Assembly (NCBI RefSeq): GCF_002272795.1
Contig: NZ_MLAT01000001.1
Coordinates: forward strand, 62,001 to 126,000
DNA length: 64,000 bases
DNA from: Helicobacter sp. 13S00482-2
Lineage (GTDB): Bacteria; Campylobacterota; Campylobacteria; Campylobacterales; Helicobacteraceae
Direction of reading: 5' to 3'
The position numbers and the translations under genes were made by a program. The notes beneath the pieces were generated by a model that did not search any database, was not told the DNA's origin, and saw only the letters and a program-made list of their open reading frames with translations. Of the stretch, positions 9,707 to 19,728 are shown piece after piece. Numbering within the stretch: the first letter of the stretch is position 1; every line of letters starts with the position of its first letter.

Positions 9707-11758
9707 ATGCAGAAGTATAATATCCAAAACTTAGAATGTGCCGACTGTGCCAATAAACTACAAGAAGCCCTTTGTCAAATTGATGGTTTCGCTGAATGTA
9801 AAGTCTCTTTTGCAACCAACACTCTCTATGCTACAAATGCTGATATTGAAAAACTCCAAGAAATTATTAAAGGTATAAATCCTAGAATTAAAATCAGCAA
9901 AGATTTTGAAAATCAAGAAAAAAAACCTAGATGGTTTATCATCGCTGGCCTGATTATAATCTTTTTTATTTCTTTATTGTTATTGCATTTTTTTGAATCT
10001 CAATACACAAAAATCATCAGTTATATTTTATTGGGATTGGTTTATTTTATATCTGGTAAAAATGTTTTTTTAGGAGCTTATGAGAATTTTAAAAAGAAGC
10101 AATTTTTTGATGAAAATGTCTTGATGCTCACTGCTACCATCGCTGCAGTTTTTATAGGAGCATATGAAGAAGCTGTCTCTGTAATGCTATTTTTTGCAAC
10201 TGGAGAATTTCTGCAAGAATTAGCCGTATCTAAATCCAAATCTTCTATCAAGTCACTTTTTGATCTCACGCCCAATATAGCCTATATTAAAAAAAATAAT
10301 CAAATCATTAAGACCACTCCTCAAGAACTATGTATGGGTGATATTATGATCATAAAACCAGGTGAAAAAATCCCCACTGATGGCACCATTATGAAAGGTG
10401 AGAGTAGCATTGATCAAAGAGCACTCACAGGTGAATCTATCCCTATTAGCGTAAAAATTGGGAAAAAAGTACTTGGAGGGAGCATCAATCTAGAAGGTGC
10501 TTTAGAGGTGCAAGTTGATAAACTTTATGAAGACTCTTCTGTTGCCAAAATCATTGACTTAGTCCAAAATGCAACAAACAACAAATCAAAAACTGAAAAA
10601 TTCATCACTGTATTTGCTAAATATTATACGCCTATTGTGTTTTTTATCGCTCTTTGTGTGGCATTAGTACCTCCAATGATGGGATGGGGAAGTTTTGAGG
10701 ATTGGATATATAGAGGATTAGTAGCCCTAATGGTGAGTTGTCCTTGTGCACTTGTGATTTCAATCCCACTAGGATATTTTGGAGGGATCGGGGCTGCAAG
10801 TAAAAATGGTATTCTTATCAAAGGAGCGAATGATCTTGAAACCTTAAGTCTTGTAAAAAATATTGCTTTTGATAAAACTGGCACACTCACAAAAGGTGTT
10901 TTTAAGGTAACTGAAGTAATTGCCTACAATGGTTATAGCAAAAACGATGTCCTCAAATACGCTTGTTGTGCTCAAAACCTTTCCAATCATCCAATAGCAA
11001 TCTCTATCAAACAAGCTTATAGTGATAAAAACCATGAGCATCAAATTGATGAGTTTGAAGAGATTAGTGGGTATGGCGTACGGGTGGTTTGTGATTCAAA
11101 TCTCATACTCGCAGGGAATGATAAGATTCTACACAAATATAATATCCCTCACGATAATTGCAACATAAAGGGTACAGTTGCACACATCGCAAAAAATGGA
11201 GAGTATATCGGTTATATCATAATATCTGATGAACTCAAAACTGATACAAAAGATGGAATCAAAGAACTCAGATCCTTAGGCATAGAAAACATTACTATTT
11301 TAAGTGGGGATAATACATATGCCACACAACAAGTGGCAGATATTTTGGAATGCAAATATTTTGCAAATCTTTTACCTGAGGAAAAATTAGAAATCTTTGA
11401 GGAACTCAAAAGCAATATAAATGCTAAAAGTGCCTTTATCGGGGATGGAATCAATGATGCTCCAACTCTAGCGAGTGCAGATGTTGGGATAAGTATGGGA
11501 GGAGCGAGCGATCTGAGTAAAGAAAGCGCTGATATTATCATTACAAATAATTCCATTCTCTCAATCTCCAAAGCCTTTAAGATCGCAAAAAAAACAAAGG
11601 TGATTATTTGGCAAAATATTATCTTTGCTCTCCTTGTCAAAGGAGTATTTATTGTGTTAGGATTATTGGGGGTTGCGACCTTATGGGAAGCAGTTTTTGG
11701 AGATGTTGGAGTTGCACTTATTGCATTGGCCAATGCAATGCGAACATTACGCACTTAA
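9707..11758 (+). CDS. cadA: Heavy-metal P1B-type ATPase (Cd/Zn/Co exporter)
   Basis: Inner-membrane metal-exporting ATPase of 683 residues. A short N-terminal metal-binding domain carries CADC (about residues 10-13). It is followed by transmembrane helices, the TGES actuator motif (ALTGESIPI), the intramembrane metal site SCPCAL (C345/C347), the phosphorylated aspartate D388 in FDKTGTLTKG, and the hinge GDGINDAPTLA. The CPC motif with these features fits zinc/cadmium/lead pumps, and the location beside comM matches CadA of H. pylori. In urease-positive Helicobacter this pump is linked to metal resistance and affects urease activity. The metal specificity here is inferred from family and position. 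Confidence 0.93.
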   Translation: MQKYNIQNLECADCANKLQEALCQIDGFAECKVSFATNTLYATNADIEKLQEIIKGINPRIKISKDFENQEKKPRWFIIAGLIIIFFISLLLLHFFESQYTKIISYILLGLVYFISGKNVFLGAYENFKKKQFFDENVLMLTATIAAVFIGAYEEAVSVMLFFATGEFLQELAVSKSKSSIKSLFDLTPNIAYIKKNNQIIKTTPQELCMGDIMIIKPGEKIPTDGTIMKGESSIDQRALTGESIPISVKIGKKVLGGSINLEGALEVQVDKLYEDSSVAKIIDLVQNATNNKSKTEKFITVFAKYYTPIVFFIALCVALVPPMMGWGSFEDWIYRGLVALMVSCPCALVISIPLGYFGGIGAASKNGILIKGANDLETLSLVKNIAFDKTGTLTKGVFKVTEVIAYNGYSKNDVLKYACCAQNLSNHPIAISIKQAYSDKNHEHQIDEFEEISGYGVRVVCDSNLILAGNDKILHKYNIPHDNCNIKGTVAHIAKNGEYIGYIIISDELKTDTKDGIKELRSLGIENITILSGDNTYATQQVADILECKYFANLLPEEKLEIFEELKSNINAKSAFIGDGINDAPTLASADVGISMGGASDLSKESADIIITNNSILSISKAFKIAKKTKVIIWQNIIFALLVKGVFIVLGLLGVATLWEAVFGDVGVALIALANAMRTLRT

Positions 11759-11896
11759 GGAAAGCTTGAGAAAAATTTTATTACTAAATTACCTATTTCT
11801 ATTAAAAATCTCAAAAAATACACACTTATTAAGCCTACTTTTTAAGCTTTTAAACTAAAATCCCACTATCAAACAACAATAATTTTAGGAAGAACG

Positions 11897-13495
11897 ATGA
11901 GTAGGAATGTGCAAAAAATTTCTGTCACAAAAACACTCTCAACTGAATTTAGGTCACATAACCTTACCAAGGAAGCAAGATCTATCATTTCTCATAGTAT
12001 TGAAATTTCAAAAGATTATTCAGATTTCTTGAATTATTACTCCGTGCAGGTCTCCCCCACGTTGCTTCTGATTGGAGAAGGGGAAGAGGCTAGAGATTTT
12101 CTCAAACTTGTCCAATCATATCCAAAAACTTCCTATCAAGTCGCCCTCTTAAATGCAAAAGATATTATCTCTATTTCAGGTGGTTTGGGAGGATTTGAAG
12201 CCAAAATAAAAATTTCTAATTCGGATAAAAATTCAAAGGAAGAAACCCTTAAAGTTGAATTCTCCCAAGCAGTTATTTTTTATGAAGATGACTATCTGAC
12301 TCGATTTATGGGAATAGAAACAGTAAGCGATTATGATGATGGTTTTGAGTTATTAAAGACGCTAGATTCTCGCATTGGAGAATACGTTTATCAGAGAAAA
12401 ATCAATTATGATCCTGATCATTGTCAGTACTTCCATAGAAGACCAAACAAAAATCAAGAAGGATACTGTCATAGATGTGCAGATGTATGTCCGACTTTTG
12501 GAGTGGGAAAAGATGACTCATTGATGGAGCTTATTTTTTCTAAAATCGACTGCATTGGTTGTGGAAATTGCGTGAATGTTTGCCCAAGTGGCTCACTCCA
12601 AAGAGATGGCTATGATAAAGAAGCTATAGTAGAAATAGCTAAACTTTATAAAAATAAAACTCCCGTTGTAATGGACTTTGATACTTTTGAAACTCTTGAG
12701 GAGTTTGATTTTTATAGCTGTATTCCATTGTTACTTCCTCAGGTAAATCTTTTGAATGAAATGTATCTGATGACTCTCATTCAAGAAAGCGGTTCAGAAA
12801 TAATTATTTTTACAAAAAATCCTTCTGAAAATCTACTTGAAAGCATCAAGCTAGTTAATAATATCTATGATTGTATCCATAACATAAAACCCATTCATAT
12901 TACAGAAGAAATAAAAGCACTGAGTGATCTGTGTGATACCCTTAAGCCCAATAAAAATTTATCCTACACCTATGCACAAAATCAAAGAGAAGCTTTAAGA
13001 GATATCTTCGCACAACGCTTAATGTTTTTAATTAAAAATAATGATTATGGAATAGTTAAAAATACTCAAACGAGCCATTATGGAGAAATTATAATCAATC
13101 AAAATACTTGCACTTTATGTATGAGCTGTGTTGGTGCTTGTAATGTTAAAAGTTTGAGTAGCAATGCTTCAAATTTTTCCTTGCAATTTAACCCATCTAG
13201 TTGCACTACTTGTGGATACTGTGTTGATTCTTGCCCTGAAAATGCAATATCTTTAGACCTTTATGGCATTTCACTAAGTCCAAGTTGGTTTGAAAATAAA
13301 ACGATGGCACAAGATAAAATGTTTGAATGCATAGAATGCTCTAAACCCTTTGCCACAACCAAATCGATAGAAAAAATCAAATCCATTATGTTGCCCATTT
13401 TCAAAGACGATACCGCCAAAATCAGATCTTTAGAGTGCTGTCCTGATTGTAAAGTAAAGGTGATGTTTGAAAAAAATATTGAGGCTTTCATATGA
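11897..13495 (+). CDS. Polyferredoxin-like protein of the formate dehydrogenase locus
   Basis: Cytoplasmic-looking 532-residue protein with no signal peptide. Three clear 4Fe-4S motifs are visible, CIGCGNCVNVCP (near residue 220), CTLCMSCVGACN and CTTCGYCVDSCP (near residues 405-450). An additional cysteine cluster, CHRCADVCP, lies just before them, and CIEC plus CCPDC lie near the C-terminus. It starts the formate dehydrogenase gene block and its stop overlaps the TorD-like start (ATGA). Homologues sit upstream of fdhA in Campylobacter and Wolinella. A role in electron transfer or in Fe-S maturation of the dehydrogenase is inferred from context. I cannot say which. Confidence 0.82.
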   Translation: MSRNVQKISVTKTLSTEFRSHNLTKEARSIISHSIEISKDYSDFLNYYSVQVSPTLLLIGEGEEARDFLKLVQSYPKTSYQVALLNAKDIISISGGLGGFEAKIKISNSDKNSKEETLKVEFSQAVIFYEDDYLTRFMGIETVSDYDDGFELLKTLDSRIGEYVYQRKINYDPDHCQYFHRRPNKNQEGYCHRCADVCPTFGVGKDDSLMELIFSKIDCIGCGNCVNVCPSGSLQRDGYDKEAIVEIAKLYKNKTPVVMDFDTFETLEEFDFYSCIPLLLPQVNLLNEMYLMTLIQESGSEIIIFTKNPSENLLESIKLVNNIYDCIHNIKPIHITEEIKALSDLCDTLKPNKNLSYTYAQNQREALRDIFAQRLMFLIKNNDYGIVKNTQTSHYGEIIINQNTCTLCMSCVGACNVKSLSSNASNFSLQFNPSSCTTCGYCVDSCPENAISLDLYGISLSPSWFENKTMAQDKMFECIECSKPFATTKSIEKIKSIMLPIFKDDTAKIRSLECCPDCKVKVMFEKNIEAFI

Positions 13496-14109
13496 TAGAG
13501 CACAAAAAAAATATTGGAGAGGAAATCATTCAAGCTAGAGTATTATATTATGATTTTTTTGCTGGTTTGTTCTTATTTGAGCTTTTAAAAAATCGATCTG
13601 ATGTTTTAAAAAAACAAATCAATATTCTTAAAAATTTTGCCTTTAGTGACATTAATGTTGAGGATTTTGATATTCTTGAAAAAGAACTACACAAAAATGG
13701 AATTGGAGCCTTCAAAGAGGAATTCACCGTATTATTTTCACTTCCCTTCACGCCAAATAATATACCATCAGGATCTCCTATTTATCTGTATTTATCATAT
13801 TATCTAGAAGGCTGTATTGGAGGAAAAAGCTTATCGATGACAAAAGATATTTTTAAATCATCAAATTTTTATTTGGATTATGAGCATATCAAAGAAACTG
13901 AAGAAAATTTTGGTGTGCTTTTGCTCACAATGGAATATTTTTTACAAAATCAAAATATGAAGAGTAAAGAACTTTTCAATCAATGTATCAACCCTATGAT
14001 AACCCCTATCACAGAGGGCATTTCAAAACGAAAGGATTGTTTATTATATGGGCACATCAATAATATATTGATAGAATTTTTAGAGTTAGAGAAAAAAATA
14101 CTGATGTGA
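13492..14109 (+). CDS. TorD-family molybdoenzyme maturation chaperone
   Basis: All-helical 205-residue protein with the TorD/DmsD-like pattern, including SLPFTPNNIPSGSPIYLYLSYYLE-type central helices with the family's proline-rich turn and a long C-terminal helix. TorD-family chaperones bind Tat signal peptides and help insert the molybdopterin cofactor. Coupling to the polyferredoxin gene (ATGA overlap) and position before fdhA point to FdhA as its client. Its stop codon lies inside a large RNA hairpin that separates it from the next gene. The family call is moderately firm; the client is inferred. Confidence 0.75.
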   Translation: MIEHKKNIGEEIIQARVLYYDFFAGLFLFELLKNRSDVLKKQINILKNFAFSDINVEDFDILEKELHKNGIGAFKEEFTVLFSLPFTPNNIPSGSPIYLYLSYYLEGCIGGKSLSMTKDIFKSSNFYLDYEHIKETEENFGVLLLTMEYFLQNQNMKSKELFNQCINPMITPITEGISKRKDCLLYGHINNILIEFLELEKKILM

Positions 14110-14151
14110 TAATCGCATAAAGATGCTAGATGGCATTTTTATGGGATTATC
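14108..14151 (+). other. Large RNA hairpin between chaperone gene and fdh structural genes
   Basis: GATAATC-G-CATAAA at 14108-14121 pairs with TTTATG-G-GATTATC at 14138-14151 (14 positions, one G/G mismatch). An inner stem ATGC/GCAT (14123-14126 with 14133-14136) lies in the loop. It overlaps the stop codon of the TorD-like gene. No T run follows, so it looks more like an mRNA processing or stability element, or an attenuator, than a classical terminator. Confidence 0.7.
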
Positions 14152-14174
14152 CCAAAAATATTTAAGGAGGCACA

Positions 14175-14378
14175 ATGAAAAAAAACTCTCGTCGTGAATT
14201 CCTCAAAAATACCACAAAAGTAGGTGCCATAGCTGCTGTGGGAGGATTGATGATCAATAGCTGTAGCGATAATGAAGTGAAACAAAATGAAGTTGTCGTG
14301 GGCAAATCAAATAAGGAAGAGATCCTTTATCAAGGCAATACAAAATACTGGAAAACATACTATTTGGTAGCAAAATAA
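14175..14378 (+). CDS. Small twin-arginine signal protein of the fdh operon
   Basis: A 67-residue protein beginning with a Tat signal (SRREFLKNTTK) and a short hydrophobic stretch ending in NSCSD, which could be a Tat-lipoprotein cleavage site at the cysteine. Only about 35 residues remain after it, with no recognisable domain. It has a strong AAGGAGG-type ribosome site and lies 16 nt before fdhA. Similar small Tat proteins precede fdhA in Campylobacter jejuni. It may be a periplasmic subunit or an assembly factor for formate dehydrogenase; the function is not established from sequence. Confidence 0.75.
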   Translation: MKKNSRREFLKNTTKVGAIAAVGGLMINSCSDNEVKQNEVVVGKSNKEEILYQGNTKYWKTYYLVAK

Positions 14379-14394
14379 ACAAAAAGGAAGATAG

Positions 14395-17214
14395 ATGAGT
14401 GAAATCAACAACAGAACACAATCGCGTCGGACTTTTATGAAAATGTCCGCCTTAGCTGGTGTAGCTGGTTTGTCTCAAGCATTAGGAAATGATACAAAAG
14501 ACATAATCAAACAAGCTAAGAAACAAGAACTCAAAGAAGCATATCCAGGATCAGTGAAAATAAAAACTATCTGTACGCATTGCTCTGTAGGATGCGGGAT
14601 TATTGCGGAAGTAAAAGATGGGGTATGGATCAGACAAGAAGTCGCTCAAGATCATCCCATTTCTCAAGGTGGTCACTGCTGCAAAGGTGCGGATATGATA
14701 GATCGAGCTAGAAGTGAAACTCGTTTGCGTTACCCTATCGAAAAAGTGAATGGAAAATGGGAAAGAACGACTTGGGATAGTGCAATGGATAAAATCGCTA
14801 ACAAACTCAGTGATATTAGAGAAAAAAATGGTCCTGATAGCGTTATGTTCATAGGATCTGCAAAAGTTAGCAACGAACAAAGTTATTACATTCGCAAATT
14901 TGCTGCATTTTTTGGAACTAACAATATCGATCACCAAGCTAGAATCTGACACAGCCCAACAGTCGCCGGTGTGGCGAATACATTCGGGTATGGTGGGATG
15001 ACAAATCACTTAGGAGATATGCAATTTTCAAAATTTATCCTAGTTATTGGTGCAAATCCTGCCGTAAATCACCCTGTGGGAATGGTTCATATATTACGAG
15101 CAAAAGAAGCGGGAGCACACATCGTATGTGTCGATCCACATTTTAGCAAAACAGCTGCAAAAGCCGATGAATATGTTCGAATAAGAAGTGGTACGGATGT
15201 GGCATTTGTATATGGAATGTTAAATCATATTTATACTCAAAAACTCTATGATGAAAAATATCTCAAAGAGCGAGTTTATGGATATGAAGAAATCTTTAAA
15301 GAAGCTCAAAAATATCCTTTGGATGAAGTAGCAAATATTACTGGCATACCTGTGGATACTATTAAAAGAGTAGCAACACAAATGGCAAAAGCCAAACCTG
15401 CCTCTTTAATATGGAATCAAGGGCTCACACAACACACCGTAGGAACAAACAACACCCGTATAATGCCAATTTTGCAACTGATGTTAGGCAATATTGGCAA
15501 AAATGGAGGTGGGGTGAATATTTTAAGAGGACACGATAATGTTCAAGGTGCTTCAGATATGGGAAATTTATCTGATAGTCTTCCAGGTTATTATGGATTA
15601 GCACAGGGGTCTTGGAAACATTTCTGTGCCCATTGGGATGTGGATTATGAGTGGATGCAAAAACGATTTGCTTCTAAGGAAATGATGGAAAAAACAGGTT
15701 ATGCACTATCAACTTGGAGATTTGGAGTCTTAGATGAAGAAAACTTTGCCAACAATAACAATACTCCTATAAAAGCACTCGTGGTTATCGGTAATGGAAT
15801 TTCAACAACCTCATTACTTGATAAAACAAAAGCCGCACTTGATAAACTCGATCTAGTAGTTTTTATCGATCCTTATGTGAATGATGTGGCGGTCATCACA
15901 GATAGAAAAGACAATCTATTTTTGCTCCCTGCAGCATCTCAAATGGAATCAAGTGGATCTGTTGCAGCTACAAATAGAGGATATCAGTGGCGTTATCAAG
16001 TGATGAAGCCTATGTTTGAATGCAGAGAAGACCACGAAATTTTATTTGATCTTGCTCAAAGACTTGGATTCAAAGAAGAATTCCAAAAGTCCTTATACAA
16101 TATCGCAAAAAAAGAAGGACGAAAAGATTTCATATGGCCTGATGATGCAACAACTGAAATGGCACAGAGCATTCGTAGCATAGGATTGCAAGGCATGAGT
16201 GCAAAACGCTTGAAAGAACATTGCGATAATTGGCATATGTTTGATAAAGTAACCCTAGCAGGTATGGGACCTATGAAAAATCAATACTATGGATTGCCTT
16301 GGCCTTGTTGGAGTGAAAAGCATCCAGGTACTCCTGTGATGTACAATGACTCTATTCCTGTAATGCAAGGAGGAATGGGCTTTAGAGTAAATTGGGGAAT
16401 CAAAGCCCCTGATGGCACAAATCTCTTAAGTCCTAGAAGGTTACCAGGATCTAAAATCACAGGTCACCCCGCAATAACAGCTGAAAATATAGAAAGTGTT
16501 CTGGGTATCAAACTCACAGAAAAAGAAAAAACAAGCGTGAAGGGAACTTCTTTCTCAACTGGAACAACAAATATTCTAGTAGAAAAAGCCCTTCAAGCTG
16601 GATTATGCCCTTATGGAAATGGTAAAGCTAGGATGATTGTGTGGGATTGGTATGACAAAATACCTATCCACCGAGAACCATTACACAGCTACCGTCCTGA
16701 TTTAACACAAAAATATCCAACCTTCCCTGATAAGAAAAATAACTTCAGGGCGAATCTAAAATACATCTCAAGACAAAAAGAAAAGGATTGGAAACAAGAA
16801 TACCCACTTAATATGCTCACAGGAAGACTTGTAGCACATATGGGAACAGGAACAGAAACAAGAAGTGCAAAATATCTAGCGGAAATCTATAATGAGATGT
16901 TTGTAGAGATCCACCCAAATACTGCTCTTAGCCTGAATGTGAATGATGGAGATGATGTCTGGGTATATGGCACAAGTGGCACTAAAATACTAGTAAAGGC
17001 AAAATATTCTTACAGAGTGGATGAAGGAAGTGTCTTCTTGCCACAAAATTTCTCTGGTATTTATGAAGGAAAGAATCTTATTGATAGATACCCTCAAGGA
17101 ACAAAGCCTTATGCAGTAGGTGAGGCCGCTTCTATGGTAACAAGCTATGGTTTTGATTATAACACTGCTTGTCCTGAAACCAAATGCGGTTTATGCCGCA
17201 TAGAAAAAGCATAA
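14395..17214 (+). CDS. fdhA: Formate dehydrogenase catalytic subunit with in-frame TGA (selenocysteine)
   Basis: Read through the TGA at 14947-14949, this is a 939-residue periplasmic molybdopterin enzyme that oxidises formate to CO2. It starts with a Tat signal (SRRTFMK at residues 11-17), then a 4Fe-4S binding set (C60, C63, C67 and one of C95/C96). Residue 185 lies in the context ARI-U-HSPTVAG, where the family has selenocysteine. The rest continues in the same frame to the end with the usual molybdopterin-binding regions (VIGANPAVNHP, LTGRLVAHMGTGTETR). Standard gene finders would split it at the TGA. It is followed 9 nt later by fdhB. Selenocysteine insertion needs selA, selB and selC, which are not in this window. 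Confidence 0.95.
14963..14977 (+). promoter_or_regulatory. Candidate bacterial SECIS element
   Basis: A 5-bp GC-rich stem (TCGCC at 14963-14967 with GGCGA at 14973-14977) closes a 5-nt GGTGT loop that starts about 18 nt after the TGA. Bacterial SECIS elements lie immediately downstream of the UGA inside the coding region and present a G and U in a small apical loop to SelB. Size, spacing and loop content fit. Confidence 0.75.
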
Positions 17215-17223
17215 GGAGAGAAT

Positions 17224-17877
17224 ATGAGCGTTACGAACACAAACAATCCAAACATAGATTCTGGAGGTTTTAACTTGCAAGATCACTCTAGAATCAAATT
17301 TTATTGCGATGATAATCGCTGTATTGATTGTCATGGCTGTGATGTTGCCTGTAAAGAGGCTCATCATCTTCCAGTAGGCGTGAATCGACGAAGAGTAGTC
17401 ACTATCAATGAAGGCATTGTAGGTAAAGAAAGATCTTTATCTATCGCCTGTATGCATTGTTCAGATGCTCCTTGCGCAAAGGTATGTCCTGTAGATTGTT
17501 TTTATATTAGAGCTGATGGAATTGTGTTACACAACAAAGAGACTTGTATTGGTTGTGGATATTGCCTATATGCCTGTCCTTTTGGAGCTCCACAATTCCC
17601 TACTAGCGATGTTTTTGGCTCTAGAGGTTCAATGGATAAATGCACCTTTTGTGCTGGAGGTCCTGCACCAACACATAGCGAAAAAGAATACAAGCTATAT
17701 GGACAAAATAGGATTGCAGAAGGAAAAGTCCCTGCTTGTGCGGCAATGTGTTCTACTAAAGCACTTTTAGCTGGAAGCTCCAAAGAAGTTAGTTCAATTA
17801 TCAGGACACGAACTTTTGCACGTGGAAATGAAACGGCTCAAGTTCCATATATTTGGAGCAAGGCATATGGAGAATAA
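17224..17877 (+). CDS. fdhB: Formate dehydrogenase iron-sulfur subunit
   Basis: A 217-residue ferredoxin-type beta subunit that passes electrons from FdhA to the cytochrome b subunit. Four cysteine groups are visible: CIDCHGCDVAC, CMHCSDAPCAKVCP, CIGCGYCLYACP and CTFC...CAAMC, the arrangement of a four-cluster HycB/FdnH-type protein. There is no signal peptide of its own, consistent with export as a complex on the FdhA Tat signal. No C-terminal transmembrane anchor is apparent. It lies between fdhA (9 nt gap) and fdhC (1 nt gap) in one operon. Confidence 0.94.
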   Translation: MSVTNTNNPNIDSGGFNLQDHSRIKFYCDDNRCIDCHGCDVACKEAHHLPVGVNRRRVVTINEGIVGKERSLSIACMHCSDAPCAKVCPVDCFYIRADGIVLHNKETCIGCGYCLYACPFGAPQFPTSDVFGSRGSMDKCTFCAGGPAPTHSEKEYKLYGQNRIAEGKVPACAAMCSTKALLAGSSKEVSSIIRTRTFARGNETAQVPYIWSKAYGE

Positions 17878-17878
17878 A

Positions 17879-18934
17879 ATGATCAAAACACCATCTCCAC
17901 TAAAAAATACATCTAGTAAATTTTATTGTTTTATCGGTAGCTATCAAAGTATTTTTCTTGCATTAGTGCTTTTATTTTTCCCTATAAAAAACATATTAGC
18001 TACCGAAATTTCGCACAATAACGCTGAAAAATCTGTGGATTTTAGTTATAACAAAAAGATTTATGGCACCAACCAAATTGAAGCTATCAAAAATTGGGGA
18101 CTCCATTCTAGCACAGCTGGAGTTGTGAATGGACCACTCACACAAATGAATGGCACAAATATCAGTGTGCTAAATAATGGAGATAAAATCACAGGAATTC
18201 GAGGAATCAAAGGACTTGGTGAAGGTTTTACAATTTTACAACACAAATTTTTTGCCCCGATTTTTTTAGCGGTGATTATTTTGACTATTGCTGTATTTTT
18301 TGGACATCACAAAATCATAGGAGCTTTGAAGTTCAACCATCACGCTAGAAAATTCAAAGTCTTCTCAAAATACAACATCATCATACATTGGGGAAGTGCT
18401 GTGCCCTTTGTTGTGATTTGTCTCACGGGTCTAGCTATGATTTTTGGAGATAAGCTTGGTGGGGGAATGCCCATAAGAATTGCCAAAAATATTCATTTTT
18501 TTGCTACTTTTATTTTTATTGTGTTTGGAATTTTGATGTTTTTAATGTGGGCTAAAGTCTCTATGTTCAAACTCTATGATATACAATGGTTCAAAATCAT
18601 GGGGGGATATCTATCTAAAGATAGAATTACAATTCCTGCTGGGAAATTTAATGCAGGTCAAAAGATGTGGTTTTGGATAGCCACTATTGGTGGTTTTGTG
18701 ATGGCAGGAACAGGTCTTATTATGCATTATTTTTATGGTGATATTAATTTTTTGCGTTTGAGTGCTATCATTCATAATGTCCTTGGATTTGGTGTGATTG
18801 CGATGCTCATCACTCACATTTATATGTCTGTATTTGCTATTGAGGGAGCTTTGGAATCCATTTTGAATGGAGAAATGGGGGAAGAAGAACTAGCCATAAT
18901 GCATAGTTTTTATTACAAGGAACTCACCGAGTGA
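17879..18934 (+). CDS. fdhC: Formate dehydrogenase cytochrome b subunit
   Basis: Membrane-anchoring gamma subunit of 351 residues that carries electrons to the quinone pool. An N-terminal hydrophobic segment (about residues 25-42) is followed by a soluble stretch, a transmembrane helix and then a four-helix cytochrome b core. Likely haem histidines include HWGSAVPFV and VLGFGVIAMLITHIYMS. I chose the ATG at 17879 because it has GGAG six bases upstream and starts just after fdhB ends; an in-frame ATG at 17867 is the alternative. Its stop overlaps the fdhD start (GTGA). Confidence 0.92.
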   Translation: MIKTPSPLKNTSSKFYCFIGSYQSIFLALVLLFFPIKNILATEISHNNAEKSVDFSYNKKIYGTNQIEAIKNWGLHSSTAGVVNGPLTQMNGTNISVLNNGDKITGIRGIKGLGEGFTILQHKFFAPIFLAVIILTIAVFFGHHKIIGALKFNHHARKFKVFSKYNIIIHWGSAVPFVVICLTGLAMIFGDKLGGGMPIRIAKNIHFFATFIFIVFGILMFLMWAKVSMFKLYDIQWFKIMGGYLSKDRITIPAGKFNAGQKMWFWIATIGGFVMAGTGLIMHYFYGDINFLRLSAIIHNVLGFGVIAMLITHIYMSVFAIEGALESILNGEMGEEELAIMHSFYYKELTE

Positions 18935-19725
18935 AAGCCAAGACTTTCCTTGCAGAAATTCCGTGTATTGTGGCATATAAAGACTCAAACACATTTGACA
19001 CAAAAAAAGATATTATCATCACAGAAGAACGCATCGCTTTATATCTTAATGGCACAAAGATAATTTCAACAATGAGTATCCCTATAGATCAGGATGCTCA
19101 CGCAGTGGGTTTTTTGCTCTCTGAAGGGGTGATTGAAAAAATAGAGGATATCACAAACATTCATGTATCTGATGATGGCTTGAGTGTGTTTATTGATTCA
19201 AAAATCAATGAAGATAATATTTCAAATCTCTATCACGAGAAGACTCTAACTTCTGGCTGTTGTGTTGGGGTTACGGGGAATTTTGAAGGCAAAATAACAG
19301 AAAAATTTATTTCTTCACAAATGAAAATCTCTATCAATAAAATCTGGAAACTTATTGAAGAGTTTGACTCTAGCAATGAACTTTTTAAGCTTACAGGTTG
19401 CGTTCATCAAGCCGTTTTGTGTTTAGAAAATAATAAATACGTAAAATCTGAAGATGTAGGACGACACAATGCTATTGATAAAGTGGTTGGAAAAGCAAAA
19501 CTAAATAATCTAGATACTTCAAGTGCGATTCTATTAGTAAGTGGGCGTTTATCAATGGAAATGATTATGAAAGCAGGTATGCATGATATTCCTATTATTA
19601 TCTCACGAGCTGCAACCACGCAACTTGGAATCAAAACTGCCCAGATGCTAGGTATCACCCTGATAGGATTTGCTAGAGATGATAAGCTCAATATCTACAC
19701 CCATCCTGCTAGAATTGTATTGTGA
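18931..19725 (+). CDS. fdhD: FdhD sulfurtransferase required for formate dehydrogenase activity
   Basis: A 264-residue FdhD. In the family it transfers sulfur from a cysteine desulfurase to the molybdenum cofactor of formate dehydrogenase. Visible signatures are TSGCCVGVTG with the conserved cysteine pair, CVHQAVLC, and EDVGRHNAIDKVVG. It starts with GTG, overlapping the fdhC stop by 4 nt, which ties it to the operon. NifS at 1875-3041 could be its sulfur donor; this is an inference from the known IscS-FdhD relationship. Confidence 0.94.
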   Translation: MKAKTFLAEIPCIVAYKDSNTFDTKKDIIITEERIALYLNGTKIISTMSIPIDQDAHAVGFLLSEGVIEKIEDITNIHVSDDGLSVFIDSKINEDNISNLYHEKTLTSGCCVGVTGNFEGKITEKFISSQMKISINKIWKLIEEFDSSNELFKLTGCVHQAVLCLENNKYVKSEDVGRHNAIDKVVGKAKLNNLDTSSAILLVSGRLSMEMIMKAGMHDIPIIISRAATTQLGIKTAQMLGITLIGFARDDKLNIYTHPARIVL

Positions 19726-19728
19726 TAA

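Noticed and set aside
14971-17214. A separate 747-residue dehydrogenase starting at the ATG at 14971
   Set aside because: The reading frame is the same as that of 14395-14949, separated only by a TGA at the conserved selenocysteine position, so this is one gene.
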